From assembly GCA_029207755.1 (NCBI GenBank), contig JARCOQ010000015.1, positions 620,001-684,000 of the forward strand: a DNA stretch of 64,000 bases, written 5' to 3'. This document shows, one piece after another, positions 22,806 through 36,285 of the stretch. This DNA comes from Chamaea fasciata. Lineage: Eukaryota > Chordata > Aves > Passeriformes > Sylviidae. Within the stretch, counting starts at the first letter, position 1; each line of letters opens with the position of its first letter. The translations under genes were made by a program, and so were the position numbers. The notes beneath the pieces are model-generated. The model had not been told where the DNA came from. It saw only the letters and a program-made list of their open reading frames with translations, and did not search any database.

Positions 22806-23020
22806 TCCCAGCAGGATCCACATCCCACATCTGTCATCTCCCATCCCACATCCCACATCTCCCATCCTGCAGAGCTCCAGGTGGGCCCATCCCACCCCAC
22901 CCCACTCCATCCCACCCCACTCAATCCCATCCCATCCTATCCCATCCATCCCATCCCATCCCATCCCATCCCATGGATTGCATCCCATCCCATGGATCCC
23001 ACCCCACCCCACCCCATCCC
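22806..23020. repeat. CATCC/CACCC degenerate pentanucleotide repeat
   Basis: Repeated CATCCCATCC and CACCCCACCC words, 5-bp based with irregular steps, continuing the pyrimidine-rich strand bias of the tract to the left. The minus strand is GGGAT/GGGTG-rich. Confidence 0.9.
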
Positions 23021-26000
23021 ATGTGTGCACCCCGCAGCGTGTGCTGGGCCTGGCCCGGGCTGAGCACAGGGAAATGTTTTGCAGTCCTTAGGTAACAGCA
23101 GAGTGAGATTTAACATCCAGCTCTGGGTAATTAAAGAGCAGAAAAGGTCAAGTGCACTCTAACACCTTTCCTTAATTGACTCTTTCCTATCCAGTGAAGA
23201 AAGCCTCTTATCCCTTGGCCCCCGAACTGCTCGGGAGTAAAGGGAGAGGATGGAATCCCTCACTCTCCACCTGCCACCCTCTAAGTCCCCTTGGAATCCC
23301 CTGTCACCCCCTGGGGCTTGGGAGGAGGGCAGGGGATGAACCCACCCACTCTTGCTCTGTATCCAGGAGATCCGAAAGGCTGCGAAGGGGGCACAGGGGG
23401 GCCTGGCAGGTGTCACCCCTGGAAAGGGCTCTGGGGTGAGCCCTGGGTCCTGCAGGTCGTCACTGACCCCTCGTTTCCTTTTGTCCCCCTGTGCTGGTGT
23501 GTCCCTGTGTCAGGGGGTGACAGGAGAGGGAAGCTGGGCGGGCAGGAGGTGGGGCTGCCCCACCTGGGGTTCCTGCAGGCGCAGAACCTGCCCAGCCCTG
23601 ACCCGCACTGCTGCCTGGGGGGTCAAGGGGCTGAGATAAAGACTGCTTTGGACAGTTTTTATTGCCTCTGACATTCGCTGCTGCTCTATCAATTCTCAGA
23701 CACAAAAAACGTGCTCTGGCTCCCAAAATCTCTGCTTTGGAGCCTTTTCTGTTTGCCAAAGGACTTGAGGTCTGACTGAAACGAGATAAAATTAAATCAT
23801 ATTCATGCTGAGGGGTTAAAAGCAAAAGGAGGTGGTTGTTTGTCATTAAGAAATGTTAAGGAAACCTTCAGGCCTGAGCAGACACCCGGCCGAAGCCCCC
23901 GTTTGCTGGTGGGTGTTTCCACCACCGCTGTGCAGTGGGGTGTGACAGGTCCCACCCAAATTCCTGCCCCGTCAGCTGCGTGTGCCCAGTGCCCCTGCCC
24001 GGGCCCGGGGCTTTGCTGTGGTCTCATTTCTGCTGCTTCTCCTCAGGCAGCACGGATCCTGCTGCCCTTGGGGAGAAAGGAAAAGCTGCTCCCGGAGCTC
24101 TGATCCAGCAGCCAGGCTCTGCCCGGGGATGCTGCAGAGCCACAGGCTCCTGGCTGGAGCCCAGAGGGGTGCGTGAGGTCAGACTGATGGGAAACGGGCA
24201 TTAGGGCACACCAGAGGGACAGGATGAGGATAAAGTGGTTCTTATTCAACTCCCACACCTCACATCTACACCACTGCATCCATTAGCACCCTTCTGGCCA
24301 GGAGATTTCCGACTTGTTTTCTGCTCACGCTCACACATGGTGGTTTTTTTCAAAGCATTCTGTGGCAATGAGCTCCAAAATAAATTGCATTTCTTTTTGT
24401 TTTAGAGCTGCTGGAGTAATCCACTGCTGCGTCCCTTATTCTTGCATCACATGAAGGACTCATTTTTTTTCCCCTACTCACCTTTACTCTGCTATTCTTA
24501 ATTTGACAAAGTTCATCAGTCCCCCCCACTCGACACACCAAATGCTGATCTACAGCTCACATGGCTTTGGCATGTGATAAGCCATCAAATGTTAAAATAA
24601 GAAAACCATCCCCATGAGCTATAGCATCAAACAATCCCCAGCTGAAAAATGCTGGAGATTTGCACTGACTCCAGCTATTTTGGCCAAACAGCTCAGCCTC
24701 TGGGCAGATTTACACCTGCAATTACAGAAATAGATCTCCCCGTGTGCAGGAGGTTTGGAAAATAAAAAGCAGCCCTTGCTGTCCCCGGCAGCCCGGCTGC
24801 GCCCAGGGCAGGGCTGGCAGCGCCGGTCCTGCCTGTCCTTTGCCACAGGCACGGGAGGAAATGAGCAGCACTCACTGTGATTAACGTGAAATAACTAATT
24901 GGAGCAAACCTCCGGGGAGAGAGAGAGAGAGGTAAGGATTAGAGATAAGAGAAGCACAAAGCTTTCTGTTTGTTCTTTTTAAATGAAAGACTCCCGGTGA
25001 TGAAATCCCTCCCTATTGGTATTCCAGGTGGGCGCTTTCCTCTGCCGCTGTTCGCAGACATTTTAAAGGGTGACCTTTCAAGTCACTCAACGGATGTGCC
25101 ACATACCTAAATATCAATTGTCCCTTCTAATGGAACACGGGTTCTGCTGTGTCGTGCCCCTCGGCGAGGGGATGTTGGCTGCAGGCAGCCAGCTGCTCCT
25201 GCCGGTGCCCGGGCAGCACAGCGGGGCTGCGGACACCGCAGCCCTTGGGAGCCGCCGCCCTCCCGGGAAAAGGGATCCAAGGTTTGCTTTGACAGTGAAG
25301 GTTCTGGACACCTGAGTGTGTGTTTGTCTGTTCAGATTAGATTCGCAGAGCTGGGAAACCGCTTGGCTCCTTGCTGAAGACTGAGAGCGAGTTGTTTTCC
25401 TTTGGTGCTAAACAAAACCAGAGACTTTGCAGTGTTTGGAGAGGTGAGGAGGGTTATTTCTTGGTGCAGAGGGTGCTTGAGCCTGTGGTCCTGTCCCTGG
25501 TGCCCGCCGGGCACAGTGCTGGCTTCCCTGAGTCTCCTCAGCTGGACCAAGACTTGCATCCAGCGGCTGGAAATAAAAATCCAGTTGAAAATGTAGTTGA
25601 GAGAGCTGTACTCTCACAGGTGTTTCCACTGTAACTCTGGCCAGTCCCCTGAGCAAGGGGAGCTGGTTGCTCCTTAATTGTAGATGAGGAGAGAAACAGA
25701 TTTTTCAGCCCACCGGAGAGTTGAGAATCGTGGTGCTGGACTGCAGGAGCAGGTTTGGAGGACTGTGGTTCAGCACGTCCTGGCTCTGGGGTCCAGTGGC
25801 AGCTCCAGTCCCCGCTTTGAGCCAGAAGAGCTGCAAGCTCCTGCTTTGGGTGCAGCACTTTGACTGCACCCCAGGGCTGCTCCCAGGGGTATCCTGTCGT
25901 GGGGCTGGTACCGGTCCCGGAGCTCAGCACCCGTGCAGGGTAAACGCAGGGAATTCTCCACAGCCTGCAGCAAATGCACTTTGACAGAAAAAGGAACGTG

Positions 26001-29000
26001 GTGCAGGGTCTGGGCAGTCGTACCCTGAATTCCAGCTTGAGCCACAGGAGAAATGCAGACATGCCCTGAGAGCCACTGACAGAGCTGGTCACTCCCAGCT
26101 CTGGCTGTGAGGAATATTCAGGGATTGCTGAAGCACTTCAGCTTCAGAGGATAAAGCATTTCAGCCTCCCTGATCACAGAGAACATCTCTCGTTACCAAC
26201 CAGAGAAATATTCTTCAAACAAAAACCGTGTGTTTACTCTGAAGGAAAGAAGCCCAGGTGGTGGGAGAGTAAGAGCCATTCTTTACCTTTTTTTTTTTTT
26301 CCCCCGAAAAATAAACCAGCCCATTTGTACATTGATTTATCAAGCTCATCCCAAGTGTCTTCCAGCCAGGACTCACAATCCTGGCTTTTTGTTTCTCTAC
26401 ATGCTCCAGCACACAGATATGGCTTTCAGAGTGGAAATCAATACATCTGCAGGATGTCCCTGGTGCTAGCAGAGTCCACGGCTTCCTTGATTAAGCTCTA
26501 CTAAAGCATAATTATCTGGAACGCCTCGCCATTTCCTTGGCACTGCTCACACAGCTTTCCAACCAGGAAACCTTTTATCAGGGCGCTGGAGCCCACACTG
26601 CACATGCTGGAGAGAGAAAATGACCATCCTCGGGACAGGGAAAGGCTCCTGTAACACCCAGCTCAGCAGCCCAGGGGAGAGCAGCCTGTGTGAGAGCCTG
26701 CCCTGGATCTGGGCACACCCCGGGGGCTCCACCAGAGACCAGAGCTCTGGGTTTGCTGCTGCTGGGCAGCCCCAGGGATGATGGCAGGGGGGCCTCAACA
26801 TCCCACTCCTGCTCAGGACAGGATGGATCCTCTGGGACGTGCAGGAACAGCTGCCCTGCCCTGGGCTGGGGACACCATGGTCCTGTCCTGAGCTCAGCAC
26901 CCCCTCCCCAGCCCCGCTGGCCCCCAGGAGCGTCCTGCACCCCAGGCCTGCTCTGGAGCGTCCTGCACCCCAGGCCTGCTCTGCTCTGTCTCTCCCATCC
27001 TCTCGTTACGGTCAGAGTAACAAAACAATTGCCAGTGTGACATTTTCCTCTGGCAATGGGGGCTCAAGCGTGCTCCAGCAGGAACAGAAGGAGAACTGTC
27101 ATGTTCACATTTCAGCTGACTCCAGCCTCCCCCTTTTCTCCTCCTCTCCAAAGCTGTGTGTAAAATCCACCTCCTCTCCCTGCGCTGCCAGGAGCTGCTG
27201 CACAACGATTCTGTGGCTGTGCAAACCCTGAGCTCCCCAGGGCTGCAGGCACCAGAGGCACTGCGGAACCCAGGGCTGAGTCAGGATGGCTGCCCGGTCA
27301 CCGTGGGCTCCAGAGGAGGTGGTTCAGAGCTGTGGGGCTGCTCTGCCACCTCACAACGGTTATTTTGGAAGGTTTCTGTCTCCGCGGAGTGGGCGGTGCT
27401 GGCCGGGTGCCGCCAGCCACATTTCAGCCCCTTCTTTCCTGTTTGGATGACAGGTATGATCAGAGCTGAGATGTGGCTTGCCCTGTGACAAGGGGACAGA
27501 GGCTGAGCAGTGGACGCAGCAGGGAAAATTTCCGAAAACAAATTCCTGGGGTTGGGGAGCACAGCCAGCGTGGATCCTGCTGGAGACCACAGGGGTGAGG
27601 TGTGTCCTCTGCTCTCACATGAGCTGAGAGCCACCCCAAAGGGCAGCCCTGGCCAGCAGTGGTGCCCCGTGCTTGGCGGGGCTCCCACAGGGCAGCAGCT
27701 TCCCTGGGGACGGCACCAGCCCCACCTTGTCCCTTCCAGGAGCTCTTCTCCAGAGAGCAGCGTTTTCGCTACCACACAGATCTTTGGCTTGTGTTTCTGG
27801 GGTGGACAACCAGCCACGGAGGGCCACCTGAGGAATGCCGGAAGGTCCTGGTGCTCCTCACCTCGTGGGCTCACCTGGGACTAAGGGAAACCCCCGCCAG
27901 CGCCTCCCCAAGGGCTCGCAGTGCCTCGTGGAGGGATGGGAGGGTCTGAGAGCCACGCTCCAGACTGCTGCTTCCAAGCAATGAGGATGTTCTCAGGCTC
28001 CCCTGTTTTGCCAGGCAAAGAGAGGAAAAGAAAAGATCTTGTTCCTTGGCCCAGCATCAGCCAGCCCAGGCCCGGTGCAGACAATCCCAGGCAGCTGAGC
28101 CCAGGATGAGGATCAGCACCCAGCAGGACTGTGCTGCCCCGGGGGCCGACCCACATTCCTGCTCCCTCCAGGGAGCCTACAGAGGCCTTCTCAGATTTTT
28201 GGGAAATCATCTTGCTCTACTTTCATTCTGTGAGGCTTTAAAGCGATTCTGCTCTAGAGCTCAGTTCATCCACAGCAGCTTCTGCAGTCTGGACTGCCTG
28301 AGTATGATTTATGAGAAATCTGAATGGTGAGCCACTCCAGCCTGCTTGGGGTTTAGGCTTTACTGAGAAGGGATATAAACAACTCTGTAATCAGCTAAAT
28401 GAACTAAGGGCCTTTTGCAGCTCTACCTCACTGCACAAGGTGCACAGGGGCTTCTTTCCTGCTCAGCTTCACTCATTTCTTGTGGACACTCACCGTGGGA
28501 GGCATCAAAAACCTGAGTGTCCTGGGGAGAGAGGGACCTGCAGCCAAAAGCAAAACTCAGGGCTCGCTTCAGGATGCTGGAAGAGAATTTGCAGTGCTGA
28601 TTTTGCCTTTGTGGGTTTTTTTTCCAGATGACCAACACCAGTAGAAATAATAAATAATTAACGTATAATGGAAGAGGGGATACCCAGGACATGATTTTTT
28701 TGCAACCTGCGGTGTGCTGATGGCGAGATGCTGACAACAGCTCGTGGAATTTGAGGCTTACTTGAGCTGCTTCTTTTTCTTTCTGATCACACAGGCAATT
28801 ACACAAGGACAATTTGGCTGAGCTTTGTTGTCTACCACGGGCACAGCTGACCCGGGCCGAGCATCCTCCTGCGGTGCGTTAAACACTCCAGCTGTTTTCC
28901 TGCCCAGGCCCATCTGTGGTGCAGCTCCCTCACGTCCCCGCAGCTGCAGAGGGCAGAGGCAGCAGGAGCTCGGGGAGTGCTCGGCATCCCAGCTCCTCCA

Positions 29001-32000
29001 CTGCAGCCTTGCCCCTGGCCCTCGTTCGCTGCATTTGCAAACTTTGCCCAGGGGTGGGGGCTTGGTCCCTCAAGTTCCTCACTCCCGGGCTCGGGAAGTT
29101 TTCTTCGTAGCAGGAGCCGGGTTTGGGTGTGGATGCTGGGACTGTCCCCAGACCCGGCTGGTGCTGAGCCCTCTGCAGCAGCAGCCAGGGGCTGCGGGGT
29201 CCGTGCTGGGCACATCCTCCACTGCAGTGTGCTGGGAGCTCCTGCCCTGCCCAGCTGAGGGCCATGATCGCTAATCCTTCATCCAGGAGGAACCTCCTAA
29301 GGCAGGAGACACCCTTGAAAAGGCCCGAGGCGAGGGAGCTTTGTTTGTTTGCACCCCGGTGCTGTCCAGTGCCTGGGCAGCTCCGGGGCAGAGCTGGACC
29401 AGCAGCCAAGGTCGGCAGTGGGACTGCACTGGGGTGCTCACCTCAGTGCTGTGAGCACACCCAGAATGTGCCGGGTGATCCCTGCACATCCAGAACGGCC
29501 AAAGAGGAGCACCAGGAACCTGAGGATGATCTTCAGCAGCCCCTGGTGAAGGTACGTGCAGACAGGCAAGATAAAAATTCCATAAGAACTGCTCGTGGAA
29601 AGGAGAATTCAGCCTGGTGTGTGGGGCTGGAAGGTACATCTGGACCGGTTCAATCAAACGCAGCTCCCTTCCCTTGACCGCAGTGCTCGGCCAAGCATCA
29701 TTTTAGGGAACATTAGCTTGAGTTCGGGATATTCAGTGCTTTAGTCGTTTCCTTCTTGGCCTTTTCCCGACCTTTTTCTCTTGGGTGAGCGTTGTGCAGA
29801 GAGAAATTGCCGTTCCCCTTTTCGTGATTTCTCCATCTGTAAACACAGCAAACGGCGAAGAGCTCTGGTAATTCCTGTTAAAAGCCCTGGAGCCCTGAAG
29901 TGAGCCCCCAGACAAGAGATTGAAAAGGCAATAATTAGGGGAGAAGAGAGAGGGACAAAAGGGATGTAAACAAGTCCCTGCTGCAAACGCCAGAGCAGCC
30001 ACTGAAAGCATCACAGGAGCAGGGGTTCAAGAGGCTGGAGGTTTTTGGATGTTTTTGAAATATAAGCTTAATAAATATTAGAAATCATCTTTAGCCACAC
30101 GCTAGGCATCTCCACTCTCAGTGTTATTTTTTGACATTGGATCTTGGCCCAGATCCTTCATTCAAAGCAAGACAAACTCTCCTAATCCTTGTTTATAGCT
30201 TGGGAGAGACAGCACTTTGTGGTGGTTATATTTGTGAGGGATTATTGGTTTGGTCTGTGTGCTTTCAGATGCTGTCCTTTGCTCCTCACAGGCAGCCAGG
30301 GATGATTACAGCAGTGAGAACGCTCACAGAAACTAATTCCAATGTCTTTCCATTTGCCAGTGGTTAACTTTCCCATGGCCAAGTAAAAATCTTTGAAGGA
30401 GAACCAAGAAGGGTTTTACAGTTCCATGCAATAGCAAAACCTCTCAGTAGCTGAGGACGTTTTAGACAGAAATGTTGGGTTTTTAGGGTCCCTACAGCCC
30501 CTGCTGACACCTGTGGGTGTCCCTGGGCAGCAGCTGTTCCTTGGGCCCTCATGCCCTGGGTGTTGTTCCCAACACTGCAGCTCCTTCTGCTTCCCTGGGG
30601 ACTTCCCACCCCTGGAGCAGTAAACACCCACAGACATGTTTTGGGCACGTTTCGGACAAAACCAGACCCGGGGAGCCAACGGAGGGAGGGACATGGGACC
30701 CACCTGGCTGAGCCACTCTTGCCCTCGGGGTTTGTAAAGCTCTGTTTGTGCCACTGAACCTCAACACACAGGGATTGCAAAATAACTCCGTGGGCCTGGA
30801 AGAATACAGAAACCATTTCTGCTCTTACGAGTTCCTTTTCTCTGGCAGTGTTCGAGTTCATGGGCTCTGACCACTAGGCCAGACGTGGCCAAGGAAGGGA
30901 CAGAACCTGGTGTATTATGGCAAAAAATGTGTTCTTTCTCAGAGGTAAAGTTCTGTACTCCCGAGGCACAGAATTCTGTATTCCTGAAGGCCTTGGAAGT
31001 CTGGTTTTGCCACTTGTGCTGGGAGAGGCTTTGAGCATTTAAATGGCTCACATGGGCAGTTTTCCAGAGGGTGGGAAAGCAGCAGTGCCACAGAGGCTGA
31101 CACAGGCTCTGTCCAGCTTTTCCCTGGGAGGCTGCGGGGTCTGGGCATCCTGGTGGGCACCGAGCCGGACACGAGCCCACAGGGCCAAGGGCTGCTCAAC
31201 CAGGTTGTTGTGTCACCCAGCTGGGAGCAGAGGCAGAGCTGAGTCCAGTGGAAATCCTTTCATGCAAGGACTGTGCTTTTCTATTGATTTTGTAAAGCGG
31301 CAGTTAATATAGGAATAATAGCTGGGTGTTTATTCTTAAAAGGGCCAGACTGTTCTGCCAGGAAAACTGGGATTCGTAACAGCCTTGAGATATTTTTCTC
31401 GTTTTGTTCATGATATAAATGATACTTGAATTAATATTCATACTGGAACAAAATCTGAGGGGGCCTTGGTAGTAAACCAGTAAACAAAGCGAGGAAAAAT
31501 GGCTTTTTATGGTTGCATAAAGATGCAAAATGACAGGGGGATTGGGAGCTTGTTTTCCTCTGTCACATCTCCCAAGAAAGCGGAGCAAGTGTTGTGTGCC
31601 TGTGTTTTGTTCTGCCTTTGCCCAGGGACATTCATTATCCTCACAGAGCGCAGGGGTGACAGGGCTGTGTGTCCCCACGTGGAACACGGGACACTGTGGG
31701 TAAGGAACCCAGGGCAGGGAGAGCCAGATGTGCAGTGACCACAGCTGGATCAGCTGGGCCGGAGCATGGTGGGACTGGCAGGGGGTGGGCCTGTGCTGCT
31801 GGGAAGTTGGGATAACCCACTGGGAATTGGGGACCAGGCACTGCTCTGCCTGGGGACAGCCACAGCCTGGCCTTTGCTTTCCCAGCTTTGAGGCTCTCCT
31901 CTCTCCTTTCCTCCTGAATCACCAACATCACCCCAGGAAGTGTGGCTGCTTTATTTTGAGCTGCCTGGAGAATTCCTGGGAAGTTCCCCCAGCTGGCAGG

Positions 32001-32286
32001 AACTGCTAGCTATGAACTAGGCTGATGAGTGCCCACCTCCCATTCCATTGTCCAGAAATAAGGGATGAACCCAGGTTAATTACAACAGAGCTCGCTGGTG
32101 CAGAGCAAACAGCTCTGAGGAGCCCTGCGCTTGGTGTTGAAGCAAATCCTTACCAAGGAAGGTATTTTACTGCAATTAGTGCAAGCTGCACATGGATTGT
32201 TCTTCCAGCTGGTCAGTAACTCTCACCAACTGCTGCAGCAGCTTCTTTGTGTTGTTATCCCACTTCCTTCGGGCACTTGTGGTCCA
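23021..32286. other. 9 kb of mostly unique DNA, no gene seen
   Basis: The longest stretch without a tandem array or CR1 copy that I recognise. GC-rich parts alternate with AT-rich ones. A (GA)n run lies near 24918-24932. A small CpG cluster lies at 25148-25275. A T/C run lies at 26288-26304. A 28-bp unit beginning GGAGCGTCCTGCACC is duplicated at 26927-26982. Repeat-free AT-rich parts at 24870-25130 and 31290-31500 could be conserved blocks. Overlapping short frames on both strands have no recognisable domains. Confidence 0.4.
26927..26982. repeat. 28-bp tandem duplication
   Basis: Two consecutive copies of a 28-bp unit, GGAGCGTCCTGCACCCCAGG then CCTGCTCT, starting at 26927 and 26955. It looks like a minisatellite seed or a single slippage event. 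Confidence 0.85.
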
Positions 32287-32462
32287 CTCAGAGAATCCCA
32301 CATTGCTTTGGGGTTGGGAGGGACCATAAAGCCCATCCAGCGCCACCCCTGCCATGACAGGGACACCTCCCACTGTCCCAGGCTGCTCCGAGCCCTGTCC
32401 AGCCTGGCCTTGGGCACTGCCAGGGATCCAGGGGCAGCCACAGCTGCTCTGGGCACCTGTTA
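32286..32462 (-). mobile_element. CR1 LINE 3' fragment
   Basis: The + strand reads AGAATCCCACATTGCTTTGG, GGTTGGGAGGGACCATAAAG, CCCATCCAGCGCCACCCCTG and CAGCCTGGCCTTGGGCACTG, then GGGGCAGCCACAGCTGCTCT. It is the reverse complement of the CR1 3' region, in the same subfamily as the copies at 0.2 and 10.1 kb. Relatively well preserved. Confidence 0.9.
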
Positions 32463-35275
32463 ACCCCGTTCTCCCTCCTCCCTGTGCCTCCTGAGCACCC
32501 TCTGGGTGTGCAGTAAGTGAGAAACTGGCCCAAGGCCGTCTGTTCCTCTGCTGCTCAGAGGAGAAATCAGCTGATGAATTCCAGCATTACTGTTTGTGTT
32601 CTCAGATTGTGCCAGTGGAAGCAAGGGCAGGAGACAGAAAAGTGATGGAGGAGGTTTGTCCTGAAGGATGTTGTCCTGCTTATCCTGTGCACCTTTGGGT
32701 TAACGGAGATGACCGTATGCAGTTTTAGTTTGGGAAAGATGGGAGGAAGAGGCAATTCCCCGTTTCTCCGTCTCTATTTGTTCACCCTTAAGGGTCTCTA
32801 CGAGGTGGAACTGGACTAGGGACAAGAGTGCAGAGTTCTGCCATCTGCACACAGCTCTCATGGGATTCAGATTATTTTGCTCATTCAGGAAGGTAAGAAC
32901 ACCCTGAACTCTGCCTTTTCTTGCTCCTGCATTGAGGTGTTGCTGCTGTACCTTTTTCTTTCTTCCCTGCACTTGGGAGCCAATTAACATACCCCCAGGA
33001 AAAAAATGGAAATAAAAACTGCAGCCTAGATGAATCTACCCGTAGAGCTGATAAAAGATCTGGTCGCTGCTTTTTAATCTGCTTTGAAGAAGAAGGAAAA
33101 AATTTATGGACACTGAAGGAGTTTGTCCTGTGGCCACATGAGAAGCCTCCGAAGGCCTTGTGGGGAGGCAGCAGATGAAGACACTGGAACCTGTGCTGGG
33201 CATTACTGGACACTCGGGCAAGGTGTGGGATGGAGCCAATTCTGCTCCACAGAAACCTGACAAGGGCTTTCCTGGGTGCACTGACAGGCTCAGCCAAAAG
33301 CTACACTCGCCATTAATTCCAGCTCATAAACTCCAGAGTTGCTACAGACTGTGCTGGAGACTCAGCCGTGGAACAAAGCTGCTTCGGGGGCTTCAAGAAA
33401 AGTAGCAACGGCAAGAAAAGCAGAAAACAGTTGTAACTGCCAGGAAATGATAAAGCATCAACATCAAGATGCATCACAGCACAGAGTCAGTTGCTCAATA
33501 ACTTCTTTGGCACATGCAGCGAGTGGTTAAATATCTGGAGAGGTGCCACCCCGGAGCTGTCCCTGGCAGCGCTGTCAGCAGCAGTTTGCTCAGGGAGTTC
33601 ATGGCACAGCCAGGGGCACTGCTGCAGTGGCAGCTCAGATGCTTTTGGGGTGGCGGCCAGGCTGTGTGGGAGGCTGGGACACCCTGGGGCTCTGGCTGGG
33701 GCCTGAGCCCCTTTGGGTTCTGCACCGTCACTGGGTCTCCAGCTGCACACAGACCGGGGGCATTTCCCCCTGGCTCTGGCACAGAACATCGTGTTCCAGA
33801 GCTCCCGAGCTCCAGGGACATTGCTGATCCCCTCTGCTGCCGTGTCCTGCTGGGTCAGTACCAGTGGGGCTGCCCCAGGGGCCTGAGGGGCTGTGGTGTG
33901 CTGGGACACTTCCATAGCCTGGTGCTTGCATTCCGGCCCGGGAGGTGGGAGCTCTGCGCTTCAGGGATGATGCTGACAGACTTCCGCAGGGCAGGAGCTT
34001 CAGCTCCCAAACAAAACTGTGCCACAGCGGGCAGTGAGAGCTCCCCCAAATCCCAGCGCCCCGTTCCTGCCCCCGAGGATGCGGTCTCTGGGGGTTGGCT
34101 TCAGCAGCGACCTCTCTGTGTGGTTGTGGGAGAATGTTCTCACCATCACCGGGGTCAGGGAGGCAACATCCTCTCCTGCTGCTCTTCAGCACCTCAGTGA
34201 GAGGTTATTGCTGCTGAACAGGGTGAGGGAAGGCTGCCTTTGGGAAGCTCAGGGAAAGAATCCCTGGGATTTGGGTGGGGGCAAGCAAAGCAAATATTTC
34301 CTTCCTGGCAGATGTTCATATAACTGCTCTGAAATTTGCTTATTTCCATCTTACGGGATTTCCAGTTTCAGAATTAATTCCCCAGTGTGCAGTCTCGGTT
34401 GTCAGAAGCTGGGGTAGAAGGAAAGCACAGGTAGGATTTCTGATGGGGAAAACACCTACTGACTGCTGAAAAACTGCCTGTCCTGCCAGTGCTGTCTAGT
34501 CTGCTCAGAGTTAATATTTTTTCACCTTGTTTCCTTAGAAATACGACTGTTATTTTTTTCCCCTGGTTTCATGGAACCAGTTTGCATCTGAGATGCATTT
34601 TCTGGGGCCTCGGCAGTGATGGGACTGGCATTGCCTCTCTAAAGGGAGCACCATATGCTTCCTCCTGTGTGTGTTTGCTGCCTGCAAAACCCTCGCGGAT
34701 AATCTCCCTGGCTGAGTGCATGACAAAGTACCAGAAAGGTGTTACCACACAAATGCTGACACTCCTACAAAAGGGGAGAAGTGATAAATGCTTTCCTGTG
34801 TAGAGAAAAAGATAAGGATGTATTTTGGGAGCCAAGCTGACAGTTGCAATACCTGCGAGTATTTTTAAATTGAGATCAGGAATGTAAGGAAAGGTAGATA
34901 GAGGCTATCATTAAATCTGCATTGGTTTATTTGGAAAGCAAACACTGTATGTTACTTTCAAAGCGTCTCTTATCAGAGATGCAAAGGAATTGCATTGGGG
35001 TTTTCAAATGCATCTGAAGATGAAGGGCCTTGTTTCCTTTCGCATGAACTTAGCAAGAGTTCCTCCCGGATCAAACCTGGGGCTTTTCCTCTTAGAAGTG
35101 GAAATTCTTGTTTTTCAGTCAAGCAAATAACGATACAAATTTCAGAGAATACGCATTGTTCAGCCGTGCAGGGAAAACCCACCACATCTGAGGAACGGCT
35201 TAGTAAGGAAAGTGTTGCTTTTCAGAAAACCTGCCTGCCTGCGTTGGTCGCTGTTCTTCTGAGGTTCTAGAACTG
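32463..35275. other. unique DNA, no gene seen
   Basis: AT-richer at 32540-33100 and 34480-35250, GC-rich at 33540-34150. The 228-codon + frame at 33514-34200 has no recognised domain and overlaps minus-strand frames of similar quality. No repeat family recognised. Confidence 0.4.
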
Positions 35276-35279
35276 TCTG

Positions 35280-36285
35280 TCCTTTGGGGAGCGCTGTGTG
35301 GATTTGGTGATGTTTGTCTGGATCTCCCGCCTGCCAGCGCCGGCTGGAAATGAGATGTAAGTAAACGTTTCGATCAGCTTTGGTTTAAAGGGAGCAGCTG
35401 CTGCTGCAGGGACACTCCTGGCCAGGACGGGGCCAGCTGCTCCATCTGACACCGAGGGCTGCTCCTGGCCCGCACACTCCGAGTCCTGAGCAGGGTTTAT
35501 CGCGGCTGTGAACACGAGTTCGAACAGTCCTTGGAGGGGATCCTGCCTTGCCCATCCCTCGCAGCCCCTCCTGCCCGCCCGGGGAGATGAGGGGACGGCT
35601 GAACAGCGGAACATCGCTCAAGGCATCGAGGCTACAGCAGCAAACGATGATAAATTACCGTCTGCGCCCCCGCTGGGAAGGCTGCACGATGATCGTTAAC
35701 CCTCAGTGAGTCCTGTGCTTCCCGTGGAGGGTTCATGATCGCACCCCGAGCTGCCGGAGAAGGCCCGGGCTGCGCTGTCACCAGCGGCACGGGGCAAAGC
35801 TTCCTCACAGGAGGTGTTATTGCTTTGTCAAATCTGCCAAACGGGGAAACATCACCTGAATTTGGGCAGGCTAGCACTAAGAACGGCTCGGTGTTAATCT
35901 CCGCGGGCAGCAGGTAGGGCTGCATAGGTGTTGCTGCTCTTCTGGCCGGTCAGTCCTTCGCTAATTATCAAAGCACGGAGATTTCCCTCCCTCGTTTCAT
36001 TCTGCTCAGCGTCTCCCCATCAGGTTCATTTACCTCTTCCAGCGACGCTCCCCGTGCTGTGAGGAGCGAGGGCCGCAGTCTCACATTTGTAATCCGTGGG
36101 CTCTCGCTTCCAGTTTGCCTCCTGCCGCCGCTCATTACCGCGGGCGGTGCGGATAGGAGCCACCCGAGGTAAAGCTGTCCCCCAGCTCCTCGCTGGGAGC
36201 CTCAGTGCTAATACCCCTTCTGCAGTGTCCGGCAGCCCGCCCCAGGCCGGCCCTGCTCCTGACGGGCCGAGGATTGTCGGTGGAT
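35280..36285. promoter_or_regulatory. CpG-enriched region, possible regulatory
   Basis: About 60 CpGs by hand count in 1 kb, well above most unique sequence in this window but less dense than the island at 15.6-16.4 kb. The sequence is non-repetitive and of mixed base composition. It could be a weak CpG island, a poised enhancer or part of a gene start. No TATA box or clear transcription direction. Confidence 0.35.
36114..36168 (+). other. weak candidate 55-bp exon
   Basis: CpG-rich sequence flanked by an acceptor-like GGGCTCTCGCTTCCAG (ending 36113) and a donor-like CCGAG/GTAAAG (GT at 36169-36170). The frame inside is open, reading FASCRRSLPRAVRIGATR, with no known motif. It lies within the CpG-enriched stretch. 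Such pairs also occur by chance. Confidence 0.15.

Noticed and set aside
33514..34200. A 228-residue + frame in unique sequence
   Set aside because: No recognisable domain; minus-strand frames of 142-154 codons overlap it, as expected for GC-rich non-coding DNA. No splice or start context.
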